From CAWGCE01 sp964480915 (GTDB taxonomy: Bacteria > Planctomycetota > Planctomycetia > Pirellulales > Pirellulaceae), in assembly GCA_964480915.1 (NCBI GenBank), contig CAYZRS010000020.1, positions 1-64,000 of the forward strand: DNA of 64,000 nucleotides, given 5' to 3'. Every line of letters begins with the position of its first letter. Position 1 is the stretch's first letter. The notes beneath the pieces are model-generated. The model ran no database searches, was not told where the DNA came from, and saw only the letters and a list, made by a program, of their open reading frames with translations. A program made the position numbers and the translations under genes. Of this stretch, positions 46,164 through 54,965 are shown in pieces.

Positions 46164-48406
46164 GGCGAGACTCCCCCACTTGCTTGGTCATCCATCGCAG
46201 CAGGCAGTTGCGCTTCGGCACCCGGCAACATCCCAGCAAAACAGAGCGCAGCTTGATAATGTTCGTTATTCAATTCGTAAAACCGGCCCATCACGCGCAG
46301 CACTTCTGCTTTCTGTTCGGAAGTGAGATCATTCGTCAGTAGCTCACGGCAAACGGCAAGCGCTTCGATTTGATTGCCCTCAGCCATGCAGAGCCTGGCC
46401 AATTGCAATGTCGCGTTCACGGACAATGGTTCGTCTTCGTTGACAAGAGAACGTTCAATCAGCGCTCGGGCCCTTCCGATCTGTCCCGATTCCAAGAAAG
46501 AACGTTCGAGCCTTAGCAGGACCTCTTCCCGGACCCACGGCATCAGTCCCTGTTCAATTTTCTCGACGAACAAGTCTTCCATTCGTGCCAACAAGCCGAC
46601 CGCTTCAAACGCATTGCCGGCAATCAGCAAGACATGTTGTCCGACCCTCGGATCGAGTTGCAGATGACTTAAGCTTTGCACCAGTTTTCGGCCACCATCG
46701 GCGACCTCAAGATCGCCGTGAGCGACCAGAAATCCAGCGTAGCTTGTGATGAGTTCGGCAATGGAGCGCAGACTTTCATCTACCTCAGCATCAAGAATGT
46801 GACTTCGCTCCTCGACCAACACTTTGACTGCCGCGTGAGAATTTTCCGCCAAGATGTAGGCTGACGACAACATGATCGCTGGAACTGCTCGCTGAGCACC
46901 CGTTGCTGTCGAGACGGCGCGAATCAGTGGTCGCGTCGCTTCCTCGATCTGGCCGTTCTCTAAAAACAATCGTCCGACGTAGGCGTTAGCGGCCGACTGC
47001 AAAGGATGACCATGGCCACCATCGGCGACTTGAAAAAAGCTTTGAATTGCCAAATCACGTTGCCCCTGCTTCAACAGTGTTTTCGCATTATTGAAATAGG
47101 CGACAATGACGTCTGACGAATCGGGAAATTGGGTTTCGAATTTATCGTAGACGGAAGTGGCATTCGCATAATCTCCGTTCACAAAACTGAGGGCGCCCAA
47201 GGCCAAAAAACTGTACTTGGCCAGCGAATGATCCGGATGTTCCGACACGGCCCGACGAAGCAGCCGTCCGGCAAATTCTCGGCGAATGGACTCCAACTTG
47301 TGAACGTCACATTCGGAAGGCGATCGAACCACAACTCGATCTTCTTCCCACGTCCAAAGAAGGTTGTAAGTCGATAACAACTCGTCGAGCGCGATGGCCA
47401 CACTGACATCTCGCTTGTCGAACTTTTGCAGCCGATTCTGAACTTCTAATCTGGCGCCTTGAGACCATTCGATCTTGATGGCGGTCTTCTCGGCCAATTT
47501 CGCGACCAATTCCAAGATCAGTTGCGGCTTGTGCAGCGACGCGAAAATGCGAGTCTCATCCGGGTGTGGACCGTAGGAATAAAGAATCTCGATCTCATTC
47601 TCCGGATCGCCGGCGACTTTCGGTGCGGCCGCCAAGGGCTCCACATCTTCCGCCAATGCCAATAACTGGGCGGCCGACCAGCGGCGAGATGCCGAATACA
47701 TGCCATCGTCTAGGTAGGCCACTTCGTCAAAATCTCGGGGCGCGGGCATGAAAGACTGAGCCAACAAATGGGAGACTTCTCCTGCCAGCGCGCCTTCGGG
47801 ACGAGCAATAATAATCGGCGAGCTTTTGGCCCTTGCCAGAACCGCCCGCGCCATCTCACGCTCGCCCGTTTCCATCCAGATTCTGGCTTGGCCCAGCTGG
47901 GCAGCAAGGCGAATCGAGGCACTCACCGATTCACCCGTCAGGGCACGATATGATTCCCCCGCAACCTCGACCTGACCGACCAACTCTCGAGCAACGCAAA
48001 TGCGGTACATCAGTTGATCGTAAAGCAACGTGCCGGGTTCTAGTTTGAGTCGCGAATAGGCGGAGATCGCTTGAGCCACGTTGCCGTGCTCCAACAAGAT
48101 GTCGATCAAATTCAAATCACGAATCGTCAGTGGCGTTTGTCGCACCGGAGCCAACTGGGGAGCATCTGCGTCCGCATCGCTGGCATCGACATCGGCGATC
48201 GGTATGCGCTCGCTAGTAATAGGGGGAACGGAATTGACTGCCAGCACCGGCGGACGCCAGACGAGCATGCCTAGTGAAAACCCCCATCCCGTTGTGCACA
48301 GGATGAGCAAAACGCGAAACGCCAATTTGCTGCCACGACCCGTACGTTCATCCGCCTGGCAAATCTGCTCGATCTGTTGCGGCGTAAGTTCGGCGTCGTC
48401 AGTCAT
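46160..48406 (-). CDS. Membrane-anchored TPR protein with STN-like domain
   Basis: 748 residues. Short cytoplasmic N-terminus (1-27), one membrane helix (28-50) and a large periplasmic part. TPR-like helices run from about 100 to 250. Residues about 293-362 (LILELVAKLAEKTAIKIEWS, VAIALDELLSTYNLLWTWEE) match the STN/secretin N-terminal short-domain pattern. TPR-like repeats then continue to the end. First gene of the operon that ends in the sigma-54 activator, and divergent from flgM. STN domains usually sit in secretins and TonB receptors, so one inside a TPR protein is odd. Function unknown. Confidence 0.82.
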   Translation of the reverse strand: MTDDAELTPQQIEQICQADERTGRGSKLAFRVLLILCTTGWGFSLGMLVWRPPVLAVNSVPPITSERIPIADVDASDADADAPQLAPVRQTPLTIRDLNLIDILLEHGNVAQAISAYSRLKLEPGTLLYDQLMYRICVARELVGQVEVAGESYRALTGESVSASIRLAAQLGQARIWMETGEREMARAVLARAKSSPIIIARPEGALAGEVSHLLAQSFMPAPRDFDEVAYLDDGMYSASRRWSAAQLLALAEDVEPLAAAPKVAGDPENEIEILYSYGPHPDETRIFASLHKPQLILELVAKLAEKTAIKIEWSQGARLEVQNRLQKFDKRDVSVAIALDELLSTYNLLWTWEEDRVVVRSPSECDVHKLESIRREFAGRLLRRAVSEHPDHSLAKYSFLALGALSFVNGDYANATSVYDKFETQFPDSSDVIVAYFNNAKTLLKQGQRDLAIQSFFQVADGGHGHPLQSAANAYVGRLFLENGQIEEATRPLIRAVSTATGAQRAVPAIMLSSAYILAENSHAAVKVLVEERSHILDAEVDESLRSIAELITSYAGFLVAHGDLEVADGGRKLVQSLSHLQLDPRVGQHVLLIAGNAFEAVGLLARMEDLFVEKIEQGLMPWVREEVLLRLERSFLESGQIGRARALIERSLVNEDEPLSVNATLQLARLCMAEGNQIEALAVCRELLTNDLTSEQKAEVLRVMGRFYELNNEHYQAALCFAGMLPGAEAQLPAAMDDQASGGVSP

Positions 48407-48574
48407 GTTGGCTCAGCTCTCTTTGCGATTTGCGGCGGATTCTGGCAGCATCGCAGCGTAGGGAAAGTACTTACGTCCGATTTGCCCCGTCGTCATCTTC
48501 ACAGGGCGCAGTCCGCCGACTCATCAAAATCGTCATCGTCGTCGAAATCAAATGACTTAAGGCAAACTTTCTAA

Positions 48575-48601
48575 GCAAGGTTGTGAGCAGACGTTCGATA
48601 A
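48575..48601 (+). promoter_or_regulatory. FliA-type promoter candidate, flgM
   Basis: GCAAGG (48575-48580), 14 bases, TCGATAA (48595-48601). The same layout occurs before flagellin 1. The predicted start is about 48608, giving a leader of about 23 bases with AAGGAG six bases before the flgM ATG. Confidence 0.6.
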
Positions 48602-48608
48602 CGTCTGC
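48587..48608. repeat. Perfect dyad over the flgM -10 region
   Basis: GCAGACGTT (48587-48595), CGAT, AACGTCTGC (48600-48608): a perfect 9-bp inverted repeat. The centre is the TCGATAA -10 candidate, so a protein bound here would compete with the polymerase. Confidence 0.8.
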
Positions 48609-48630
48609 AGACAGGAATAAGGAGCTGGAA

Positions 48631-48915
48631 ATGCGTATTGGCAACCAACAACAATTTACGATTCACGACTCTCATTCGCAGAAGGTCGCGAAAGAATCAT
48701 CCGCGAGTAAAGGAATTACGAAGCGGGACGACAACACATCAACTCGCAAGAGCGACGGTGAAGTGCGTCAGTTGGTTGAGCAGTTGCGCAGCACTACGGA
48801 TGATCGAAGCGGTTTGATGGAAGCGGTAAAAGCGCGTCTGGCGGCTGGCGAGTACGACACTCCCGCAGCGCTAGAAGCGACCGCCAAGTCCATCCTCCAT
48901 TCATCTGTGGCGTAG
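48631..48915 (+). CDS. flgM: FlgM-like anti-sigma-28 factor
   Basis: 94 residues from the ATG at 48631, with AAGGAG six bases upstream. The N-terminal half is hydrophilic and likely unfolded. The C-terminal half VRQLVEQLRSTTDDRSGLME then AVKARLAAGEYDTPAALEAT follows the FlgM pattern that binds FliA. FlgM blocks FliA until it is exported through the finished hook. Flagellin 2 follows 125 bases later. Confidence 0.88.
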   Translation: MRIGNQQQFTIHDSHSQKVAKESSASKGITKRDDNTSTRKSDGEVRQLVEQLRSTTDDRSGLMEAVKARLAAGEYDTPAALEATAKSILHSSVA

Positions 48916-48949
48916 ATAAATCGTCCTGTGGCAAAGGCATGCCTTGGTC

Positions 48950-48991
48950 GGACAACGTTTTTGAAAAAATCAAAACGGACACGGATTGTCC
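48950..48991. repeat. Nested inverted repeats between flgM and flagellin 2
   Basis: Inner arms CGTTTTTGA (48956-48964) and TCAAAACG (48970-48977) with an A-rich loop and one extra T; outer arms GGACAA (48950-48955) and TTGTCC (48986-48991). It could be an attenuator that lowers flagellin 2 readthrough, or a binding site. No T run follows. Confidence 0.45.
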
Positions 48992-49040
48992 ACTAGCGAA
49001 CGCATGATAGATGCTCCGCTAGGCTGTAGGGAGATGCTTA

Positions 49041-50453
49041 ATGTCATTTGTAATTGCGAACAATGTCGCGTCGCTGACGGCGAACCACTACCTGGGAAAG
49101 TCATCGAGAGGACTCAACAGCTCGCTGGAAAAACTCGCTTCTGGATTCAAAGTGAATCGAGGCGCCGACGGCCCGGCCGCTTTGGTCATTTCGGAAAAAC
49201 AACGCGTACAAATCGCCGGCTTAACCCAGGCCATCGATAACGCAGAGAAAGGCATATCACTGATTCAAACGGCGGAAGGAGCCCTGACCGAGGTCAACTC
49301 GCTCTTGGTCAAAATCCGCAGCCTGGCCATCGACTCGGCGAATGAAGGCGTCAACGATGCCGACGCGCAAGCGGCCAATCAATCGGAAATAGATAACGCG
49401 CTCGATACGATTCGCCGGATCGCTGAAAACACACAATTCGGCATTAAGAAGCTGCTGGACGGATCGCGGGGAATTTCCGGAACAACGTCCGATCCCAACG
49501 TGACATTCATTAAAGGAACGTCGAACACTTATGCCGGCACCTATGCGGTCAACGTCACCACACCGGCGACGCGAGCAGTCGTCGTCGCGCCTTCAACACA
49601 AACAACCAACTTAACAGCACAAGAAACATTAACCATCAACGGAGTAAGAATCAGCCTGAATGCCGGGTTGAGCCCCACAGGAGTCCGAGACCGCATCAAC
49701 CAGTTCAGCGACGAAACCGGCGTCATTGCCGATGACGATGGCAGCGGAGCGACGCGGCTCTATTCGGAGGAATTTGGCGATGCGGGAGAGATCACGGTCT
49801 CGTCGGACCTTCCAGCGTCGACCACTTCCACCGGGTTTAGCAACTCGACCGTCACGATGAACGGCACCGACATCGCCGGGCAAATCGACGGCATTGATTT
49901 CGTCGGTACCGGCAATTTGGCGACCGCCACCAGCGGGTCGGCCCAAGGGCTGGTGCTGGAGATTGCCGCCTCGTCATCCGACCTGACGACCACGGCCACG
50001 GGACTGCTGGGCGACGTCGAGGTCGAAGACAACAGCCTTGTTTTTCATATCGGACCCAACGAAGGCCAGTCAGCAAAAATAGCGATCAACACCATTTTAC
50101 CAACCGCTTTGGCCGTGAACGCCGATTCGACTTACGACAGTTTAGCCGACATCAGCGTACTGACAGCGGACGCTGCCAATGAAACCTTGGCCAGCGTCGA
50201 CGCGGCGATTGACGAAATTACCCAGCTACGAGGATCGCTGGGTGCGTTCCAACAAAACTCACTCGATTCCACAGCCAACAGTTTAAGAGTGACTTTAGAA
50301 AACACCGTCAGCGCAGAGTCGGTCATTCGTGACACAAACTTTGCCGTTGAAATTGCCAACTTCACCAAGCACCAAGTACTCGTCCAGGCGGGCACTTCGG
50401 TGCTCGGCAACGCAAACCAAACTTCTCAATTAGTTTTGTCGCTGTTGAATTAG
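49041..50453 (+). CDS. fliC: Flagellin (filament protein), copy 2
   Basis: 470 residues, the same length as flagellin 1. Ends are closely related (SSLEKLASGFKVNRGADGPA, and at the C-terminus FTKHQVLVQAGTSVLGNANQ) and the centre is diverged, though it keeps the hook IN motif (QETLTINGVRISLNAGL). A GGGAG site lies eight bases before the start. It is followed by fliD and fliS with no terminator seen, so the three may be one unit. Its promoter is not clear: none of the good motifs occurs in the 125 bases upstream. Confidence 0.97.
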   Translation: MSFVIANNVASLTANHYLGKSSRGLNSSLEKLASGFKVNRGADGPAALVISEKQRVQIAGLTQAIDNAEKGISLIQTAEGALTEVNSLLVKIRSLAIDSANEGVNDADAQAANQSEIDNALDTIRRIAENTQFGIKKLLDGSRGISGTTSDPNVTFIKGTSNTYAGTYAVNVTTPATRAVVVAPSTQTTNLTAQETLTINGVRISLNAGLSPTGVRDRINQFSDETGVIADDDGSGATRLYSEEFGDAGEITVSSDLPASTTSTGFSNSTVTMNGTDIAGQIDGIDFVGTGNLATATSGSAQGLVLEIAASSSDLTTTATGLLGDVEVEDNSLVFHIGPNEGQSAKIAINTILPTALAVNADSTYDSLADISVLTADAANETLASVDAAIDEITQLRGSLGAFQQNSLDSTANSLRVTLENTVSAESVIRDTNFAVEIANFTKHQVLVQAGTSVLGNANQTSQLVLSLLN

Positions 50454-50580
50454 GAACGCACGAACACAACCTATAGTTAGGACGAGCAACGAACAACGGA
50501 TTGATGACTCACACGTGACCCACGGCAGCAGGCCGAACGACAGGATCACGTGATGCAAACAAAGACAAGGAACATTGATC

Positions 50581-52566
50581 ATGTTGGGCATTGACGGTCT
50601 CGTCACCGGATTAGACACATCGAGTATCATCGAGGGTCTGCTGAGTATTCAGCAAAACAAAGTTGCCGGACTGAATGTTCGCCGCAGCGAGATCTTACAA
50701 AAGCAATCTTCCTTCGCCGGCGTCGAAGCTCGCCTCCAATCACTGCGCACGGCCCTCGGCCAACTCGCATCGAACCAGAACAGCACACTGCGAGAAAAGA
50801 CCGTTTCCTCGAGTAACGAAGATGGCATCACGGCCGCCGCTTCGGACGATGCGATCTCAGGCACGTACCGCTTACGAGTCGATCGACTCGCGTCCGCTCA
50901 CCAAGTTGCCACAAGCGGGTTCGCCGAACTCGACACCGAAGTCGGCACCGGAACCATCAGTATTGGCGCCGGTAGCAGCAACCCGGTCGAGATCGAAATC
51001 ACGGAGGAGAACAATTCGATCGAAGCGGTCGTCGATTCGATCAACGCGGCCGACGCGGGCGTGACCGCCTCGATCGTGAACGATGGGTCGACCGATACGC
51101 CCTACCGGATCCTGGTCACTTCGAATAAGACCGGTGCGGCGAACGAGATCAACTTCAGCAGTGATCTGACGGGCGGAGAATCCTTAGCGTTCGACTTTGA
51201 CAACCCGGTCGAGGTGGCTGCCAACTCGTCCGTGACATTCGGCTCAGGCGCTGGCGCCATCACTGTCGAGAACGAATCGAACAAGATCAACAATCTCATC
51301 GACGGCGTGACACTCGATCTGCGAAGCGCTGACCCGAACGAAGAGATCACGCTCACCGTCGAACAGGATGTCGAGGCGGGCGTCGAAGCGGTGAATGGGT
51401 TCGTTACGGCCTACAACGACTTCATCAAATACGTGAATGATCAGGTCCAGTACAACTCCGAAACAGAAACGGGAGGGCCGCTCTTGGGCGAGCGGGCCGT
51501 TACCTCCATTCAAAACGACATCCAATTCACGATGACGGGGATCGTCGGTGGCTTGACCAGCGACATGAACCGCCTGACTTCGATCGGTATCTCGGTCGAA
51601 GACACGGGCCTGCTGACCGTTGACGAATCACGATTACGCAGCGTCCTTTCCGGATCGGAAGAGGGAATTGGCGCCGAAGACGCGGCTCGACTCTTCTCAC
51701 TCAGCGGCACCAGCGACCGAAACGGACTGGGGTTTGTCGTCGGGAGTGCCAGTACTCTGGCGGGAGAGGTCGAAGTCGACATTACTGCCGCAGCCACCTC
51801 TGCCAGCGTCTTCGCTACCAACGGCGCGGACTCGATAACGATCGACGACACCAACAACACCTTTCGCCTGGTCGTCGATGGGCAAACATCAAGCGAGCTG
51901 ACACTCGAAGAAGGCGTCTATACCCCAGAAGAGATGGCGTCCCATCTGGAATCGGTCATCAATGGCGATTCCGAACTCAACGGACGAACCGTCGACGTCT
52001 CGGTCGACGGCGGTGAACCGCCCAGGTTGACGATTACCAGCGAAAGTCTCGGCAGCACATCCGAAGTCAAACTTCAAAGTGGTCCTGCGTGGCAAGCTTT
52101 AGGATTTGCCGGCGATGAAACCGACTCGGGCACCGATGTCGAAGGGAACTTTATCGTCAATGGCGTTGTCGAATCGGCGACGGGGCGGGGCACGCTGCTG
52201 ATCGGAGACGAAGGCAACGCGGCGACGGCCGACCTACAAGTCCGCGCCAATATCAATGCGGCCGATCTCACGGAAGGCGCAGAAGGGACCATCACCGTCA
52301 CTCGAGGCCTGGCCTCGCGACTCGATTCGATGATCGATGACCTGCTGGATGTCGAAAATGGCCAATTAAAAACCATCAACGACCGATTCACAGCAACGGA
52401 TGAAGGGATTCAAGATTCGATCGAACGGATCAACATACAGGTCGAAGCTCAGCAGCAGTCGCTGATCTCTCAATTCACGGCCCTCGAATCGATCGTGGGA
52501 AATTTGCAGCAAACCGGCAATTTCCTCTCGGCCCAGTTTTCAGGAATTTCAGGTCTTTCGATCTAG
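50581..52566 (+). CDS. fliD: Flagellar filament cap protein FliD
   Basis: 661 residues from the ATG at 50581. FliD N domain (LGIDGLVTGLDTSSIIEGLL), a flagellin hook IN motif (VEIEITEENNSIEAVVDSIN), and a FliD C domain (VEAVNGFVTAYNDFIKYVND, and the terminal helix ALESIVGNLQQTGNFLSAQF). It is longer than enteric FliD (about 470) because of central insertions. It caps the filament and folds flagellin at the tip. Confidence 0.96.
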   Translation: MLGIDGLVTGLDTSSIIEGLLSIQQNKVAGLNVRRSEILQKQSSFAGVEARLQSLRTALGQLASNQNSTLREKTVSSSNEDGITAAASDDAISGTYRLRVDRLASAHQVATSGFAELDTEVGTGTISIGAGSSNPVEIEITEENNSIEAVVDSINAADAGVTASIVNDGSTDTPYRILVTSNKTGAANEINFSSDLTGGESLAFDFDNPVEVAANSSVTFGSGAGAITVENESNKINNLIDGVTLDLRSADPNEEITLTVEQDVEAGVEAVNGFVTAYNDFIKYVNDQVQYNSETETGGPLLGERAVTSIQNDIQFTMTGIVGGLTSDMNRLTSIGISVEDTGLLTVDESRLRSVLSGSEEGIGAEDAARLFSLSGTSDRNGLGFVVGSASTLAGEVEVDITAAATSASVFATNGADSITIDDTNNTFRLVVDGQTSSELTLEEGVYTPEEMASHLESVINGDSELNGRTVDVSVDGGEPPRLTITSESLGSTSEVKLQSGPAWQALGFAGDETDSGTDVEGNFIVNGVVESATGRGTLLIGDEGNAATADLQVRANINAADLTEGAEGTITVTRGLASRLDSMIDDLLDVENGQLKTINDRFTATDEGIQDSIERINIQVEAQQQSLISQFTALESIVGNLQQTGNFLSAQFSGISGLSI

Positions 52567-52643
52567 CGAACTTCGGCGACTGATGGGTGACCATTTGCCC
52601 CATGGAATGGTCTTCGTTCACCAGTTCAAGGATGAAATCTTCA

Positions 52644-53063
52644 ATGACAACCAACGCACAGGCCGCTTACAGCAAGCACAAAGTGGAGAGCTGGAGCCGA
52701 GTCGACATGCTCCTCGCGCTGTACGATTCGGGCATTACATCGATTTCCGCAGCCGAGGAAGCGGAACGTACGGGAGACAGCGAAACGGCCGACAAGCTGC
52801 GCATGAAGGCCCTTCGTGTGATCCAAGGCCTGATCGCAGGCTTGGACCTCAACCAAGGCGAGGTCCCGAAACAGATGCTGCGTCTGTTCGAGTACATGCA
52901 TCACGCCATCCATACGCGGCAACCGGGCCATCTGGAAAGCGCGAGAAACATCCTCACTTCACTCCACGAGAGCTTCCAGGAAATTCGAACGGAAGCGATA
53001 GCACTCGAAAAGAATGGGGAAATCCCGTCGCTAGAAACAACGCGCTTCCAATTCACTGCCTAG
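52644..53063 (+). CDS. fliS: Flagellar export chaperone FliS
   Basis: 139 residues from the ATG at 52644; an ATG at 52632 is possible. Begins AQAAYSKHKVESWSRVDMLL, followed by the helical FliS body (ALRVIQGLIAGLDLNQGEVP, LFEYMHHAIHTRQPGHLESA). FliS binds flagellin before export. It follows fliD in the usual order. The usual tyrosine-rich N-terminus is only partly kept. Confidence 0.92.
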   Translation: MTTNAQAAYSKHKVESWSRVDMLLALYDSGITSISAAEEAERTGDSETADKLRMKALRVIQGLIAGLDLNQGEVPKQMLRLFEYMHHAIHTRQPGHLESARNILTSLHESFQEIRTEAIALEKNGEIPSLETTRFQFTA

Positions 53064-53423
53064 GTTTTCCCGAAGGTAGTTTCCCCCAAGTCGGGTGACC
53101 GCTAGTAGAAACGTTTTCGCGAACGGCTGGAAACGAATTCCTCTCACCGCATGAAGCGACGGTCAACCCTACTCGCGCTCCCCTAAGAAGTTGTGCCACA
53201 GCCGCCAAATGTCGGGGGGCTTGCCGACCACGAAACGCGGCTCTCACGTTTTCCTTCCGTCGCGCCCGCGCCGATTCTTTGCCCTCACAGGCACAATCCT
53301 TTCTTGTGGCACACCGATTGCAACCGCTCTCTGCAGATGTCCGCGCTGGCATGAATACCCCACCAACCACAGCGCCCACTCCTTCCTGCCAACTCACCCT
53401 ACATCCTTCCAGAGCTGCTCGCC
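53064..53423. other. Leader and promoter region of the flgF operon
   Basis: 360 bases between fliS and flgF. It holds the sigma-54 site at 53307-53322 and a predicted leader of about 90 bases. A weak CCCGA/TCGGG stem just after fliS could be a terminator. No coding frame looks real. About 240 bases lie upstream of the promoter, enough for enhancer sites. Confidence 0.6.
53307..53322 (+). promoter_or_regulatory. Sigma-54 promoter of the flgF-motB block
   Basis: TGGCACA-CCGA-TTGCA, matching the -24/-12 consensus with ten bases between the GG and GC pairs. Expected start about 53333, roughly 90 bases before flgF. Confidence 0.92.
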
Positions 53424-54140
53424 ATGTACGCCGGCATTTATTCCGCTGCCTCGTCGATTGACGCAATTGAACGAGCACATGAAGTCGTTGCCAACAACCT
53501 GGCGAACATTAACACACCCGGTTTTCGCGCTCAGACGACTTCCTTCCAATCGTTGGTTGCCGATCATCAGAGCATCAATGGAACAAGACGGCACGGGACC
53601 GACATGGCCCAACCCCGATTCGATTTCCAATCGGGAGTGCTCGAATCGACGGGCCGCGAGTTGGACCTGGCTTTAGAAGGCGACGGCTTCTTCGAATTAA
53701 GCTCGGAAAGCGGTCCGTTGTACACACGTAACGGCGTCTTCTTCATCGGAGAAGACGGTGCCCTTGTGAATGCGAGCGGCCTGCCCGTGGAGGGCGAATC
53801 GGGACCGATTCAGTTTGCTCCGGGTGTCACTCCTGACCAGGTCACGATCGGGCCCGATGGGTCGATTCAGGTCGGAGGAGCCAACATTGGCAAAGTCAAA
53901 GTCGTCAACTTTGAAGACCCGCATCAACTGCACGCTCAAGGCACCGTACTTTTCGACGGCCGAGACGCCGTGCCGACCGAATCGACGGCGCTGGTGCAGC
54001 AAGGAGTTCGCGAACTGTCCAACGTCAATGCGACGCAGCAGCTCGTGAAACTCATCAGCGGCATGCGGCACCACGAAGCGGCTCAAAAAGCGCTACGCAG
54101 CATGTCCGACACCATCGCCCAACGGTTACGCCCTAACTAA
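53424..54140 (+). CDS. flgF: Flagellar rod protein FlgF
   Basis: 238 residues. Signature VVANNLANINTPGFRAQTTS near the N-terminus, GRELDLALEGDGFFELSSES in the middle and the C-terminal SNVNATQQLVKLISGMRHHE helix. FlgF forms the proximal part of the distal rod. First gene after the sigma-54 promoter; flgG follows 16 bases later. Confidence 0.95.
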   Translation: MYAGIYSAASSIDAIERAHEVVANNLANINTPGFRAQTTSFQSLVADHQSINGTRRHGTDMAQPRFDFQSGVLESTGRELDLALEGDGFFELSSESGPLYTRNGVFFIGEDGALVNASGLPVEGESGPIQFAPGVTPDQVTIGPDGSIQVGGANIGKVKVVNFEDPHQLHAQGTVLFDGRDAVPTESTALVQQGVRELSNVNATQQLVKLISGMRHHEAAQKALRSMSDTIAQRLRPN

Positions 54141-54156
54141 TTGAGGATACTCGCCC

Positions 54157-54945
54157 ATGATCCGCGCTCTCTATTCCAGCGCATCCGGGATGAAAGCCCA
54201 GGAAACGCTGCTGGACGTAACCGCCAACAACCTGGCAAACGTCAACACCAACGGTTTCAAACGAAGCCACGTCGATTTTGCCGACCTGATCTACTCGAAG
54301 GTTCGGCAATCGGGAGGCGAGCTAACCGTAGGGCAACCGGCTCCCGTCGGCCTGGAAGTCGGCGGCGGCTCACGCGCGGTCGCTACAACGAAGCTGTTCA
54401 CGCCTGGATCGATGGAACGAACCGCCAACGCCAGTGATCTGGCAATCGAAGGAAGTGGATTCTTCAAAGTTCAATTGCCAAACGGCGAGTTCCGATACAC
54501 ACGCGATGGGTCGATGCACCCGGACGCCACCGGTCAATTGGTGACCGGTGATGGCTACCCACTCGATGGCGGCATCACGATTCCGAACGATGTCAATCTC
54601 GACACGTTGACGATCGGAGCAGACGGTACCGTGTCAGCGCTTCAAGGGGGCGTCACCGCAAACTTGGGACAAGTGCTCCTCTATCGCTTCCCCAATCCGG
54701 CCGGTCTCAGCAGCGAAGGAGGAAACCTCTTTTCAGCCACTTCCGCATCGGGTGATGAAGTCGGTGGTACCCCGGGAACGGACGGGTTAGGCACGTTACG
54801 ACAAGGCTTTCTCGAATCTTCCAACGTGGAAGTGGTGACAGAACTCGTCTCGCTCATCACCGCGCAACGCGCCTATGAAGTGAATGCCCGAGCGATCAAA
54901 GCGGGTGACGAGATGCTCTCAACGACCGCTCAGATTCTTCGATAA
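54157..54945 (+). CDS. flgG: Flagellar distal rod protein FlgG
   Basis: 262 residues. LDVTANNLANVNTNGFKRSH, ASDLAIEGSGFFKVQLPNGE and SSNVEVVTELVSLITAQRAY with VNARAIKAGDEMLSTTAQIL are all standard for FlgG. It makes the long distal rod. flgA follows 20 bases later. Confidence 0.97.
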   Translation: MIRALYSSASGMKAQETLLDVTANNLANVNTNGFKRSHVDFADLIYSKVRQSGGELTVGQPAPVGLEVGGGSRAVATTKLFTPGSMERTANASDLAIEGSGFFKVQLPNGEFRYTRDGSMHPDATGQLVTGDGYPLDGGITIPNDVNLDTLTIGADGTVSALQGGVTANLGQVLLYRFPNPAGLSSEGGNLFSATSASGDEVGGTPGTDGLGTLRQGFLESSNVEVVTELVSLITAQRAYEVNARAIKAGDEMLSTTAQILR

Positions 54946-54965
54946 CACTCGATCCAACCATTAAG

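Noticed and set aside
48930..48943. TGGCA...GC before flagellin 2
   Set aside because: Only nine bases lie between GG and GC; the geometry is wrong for sigma-54.
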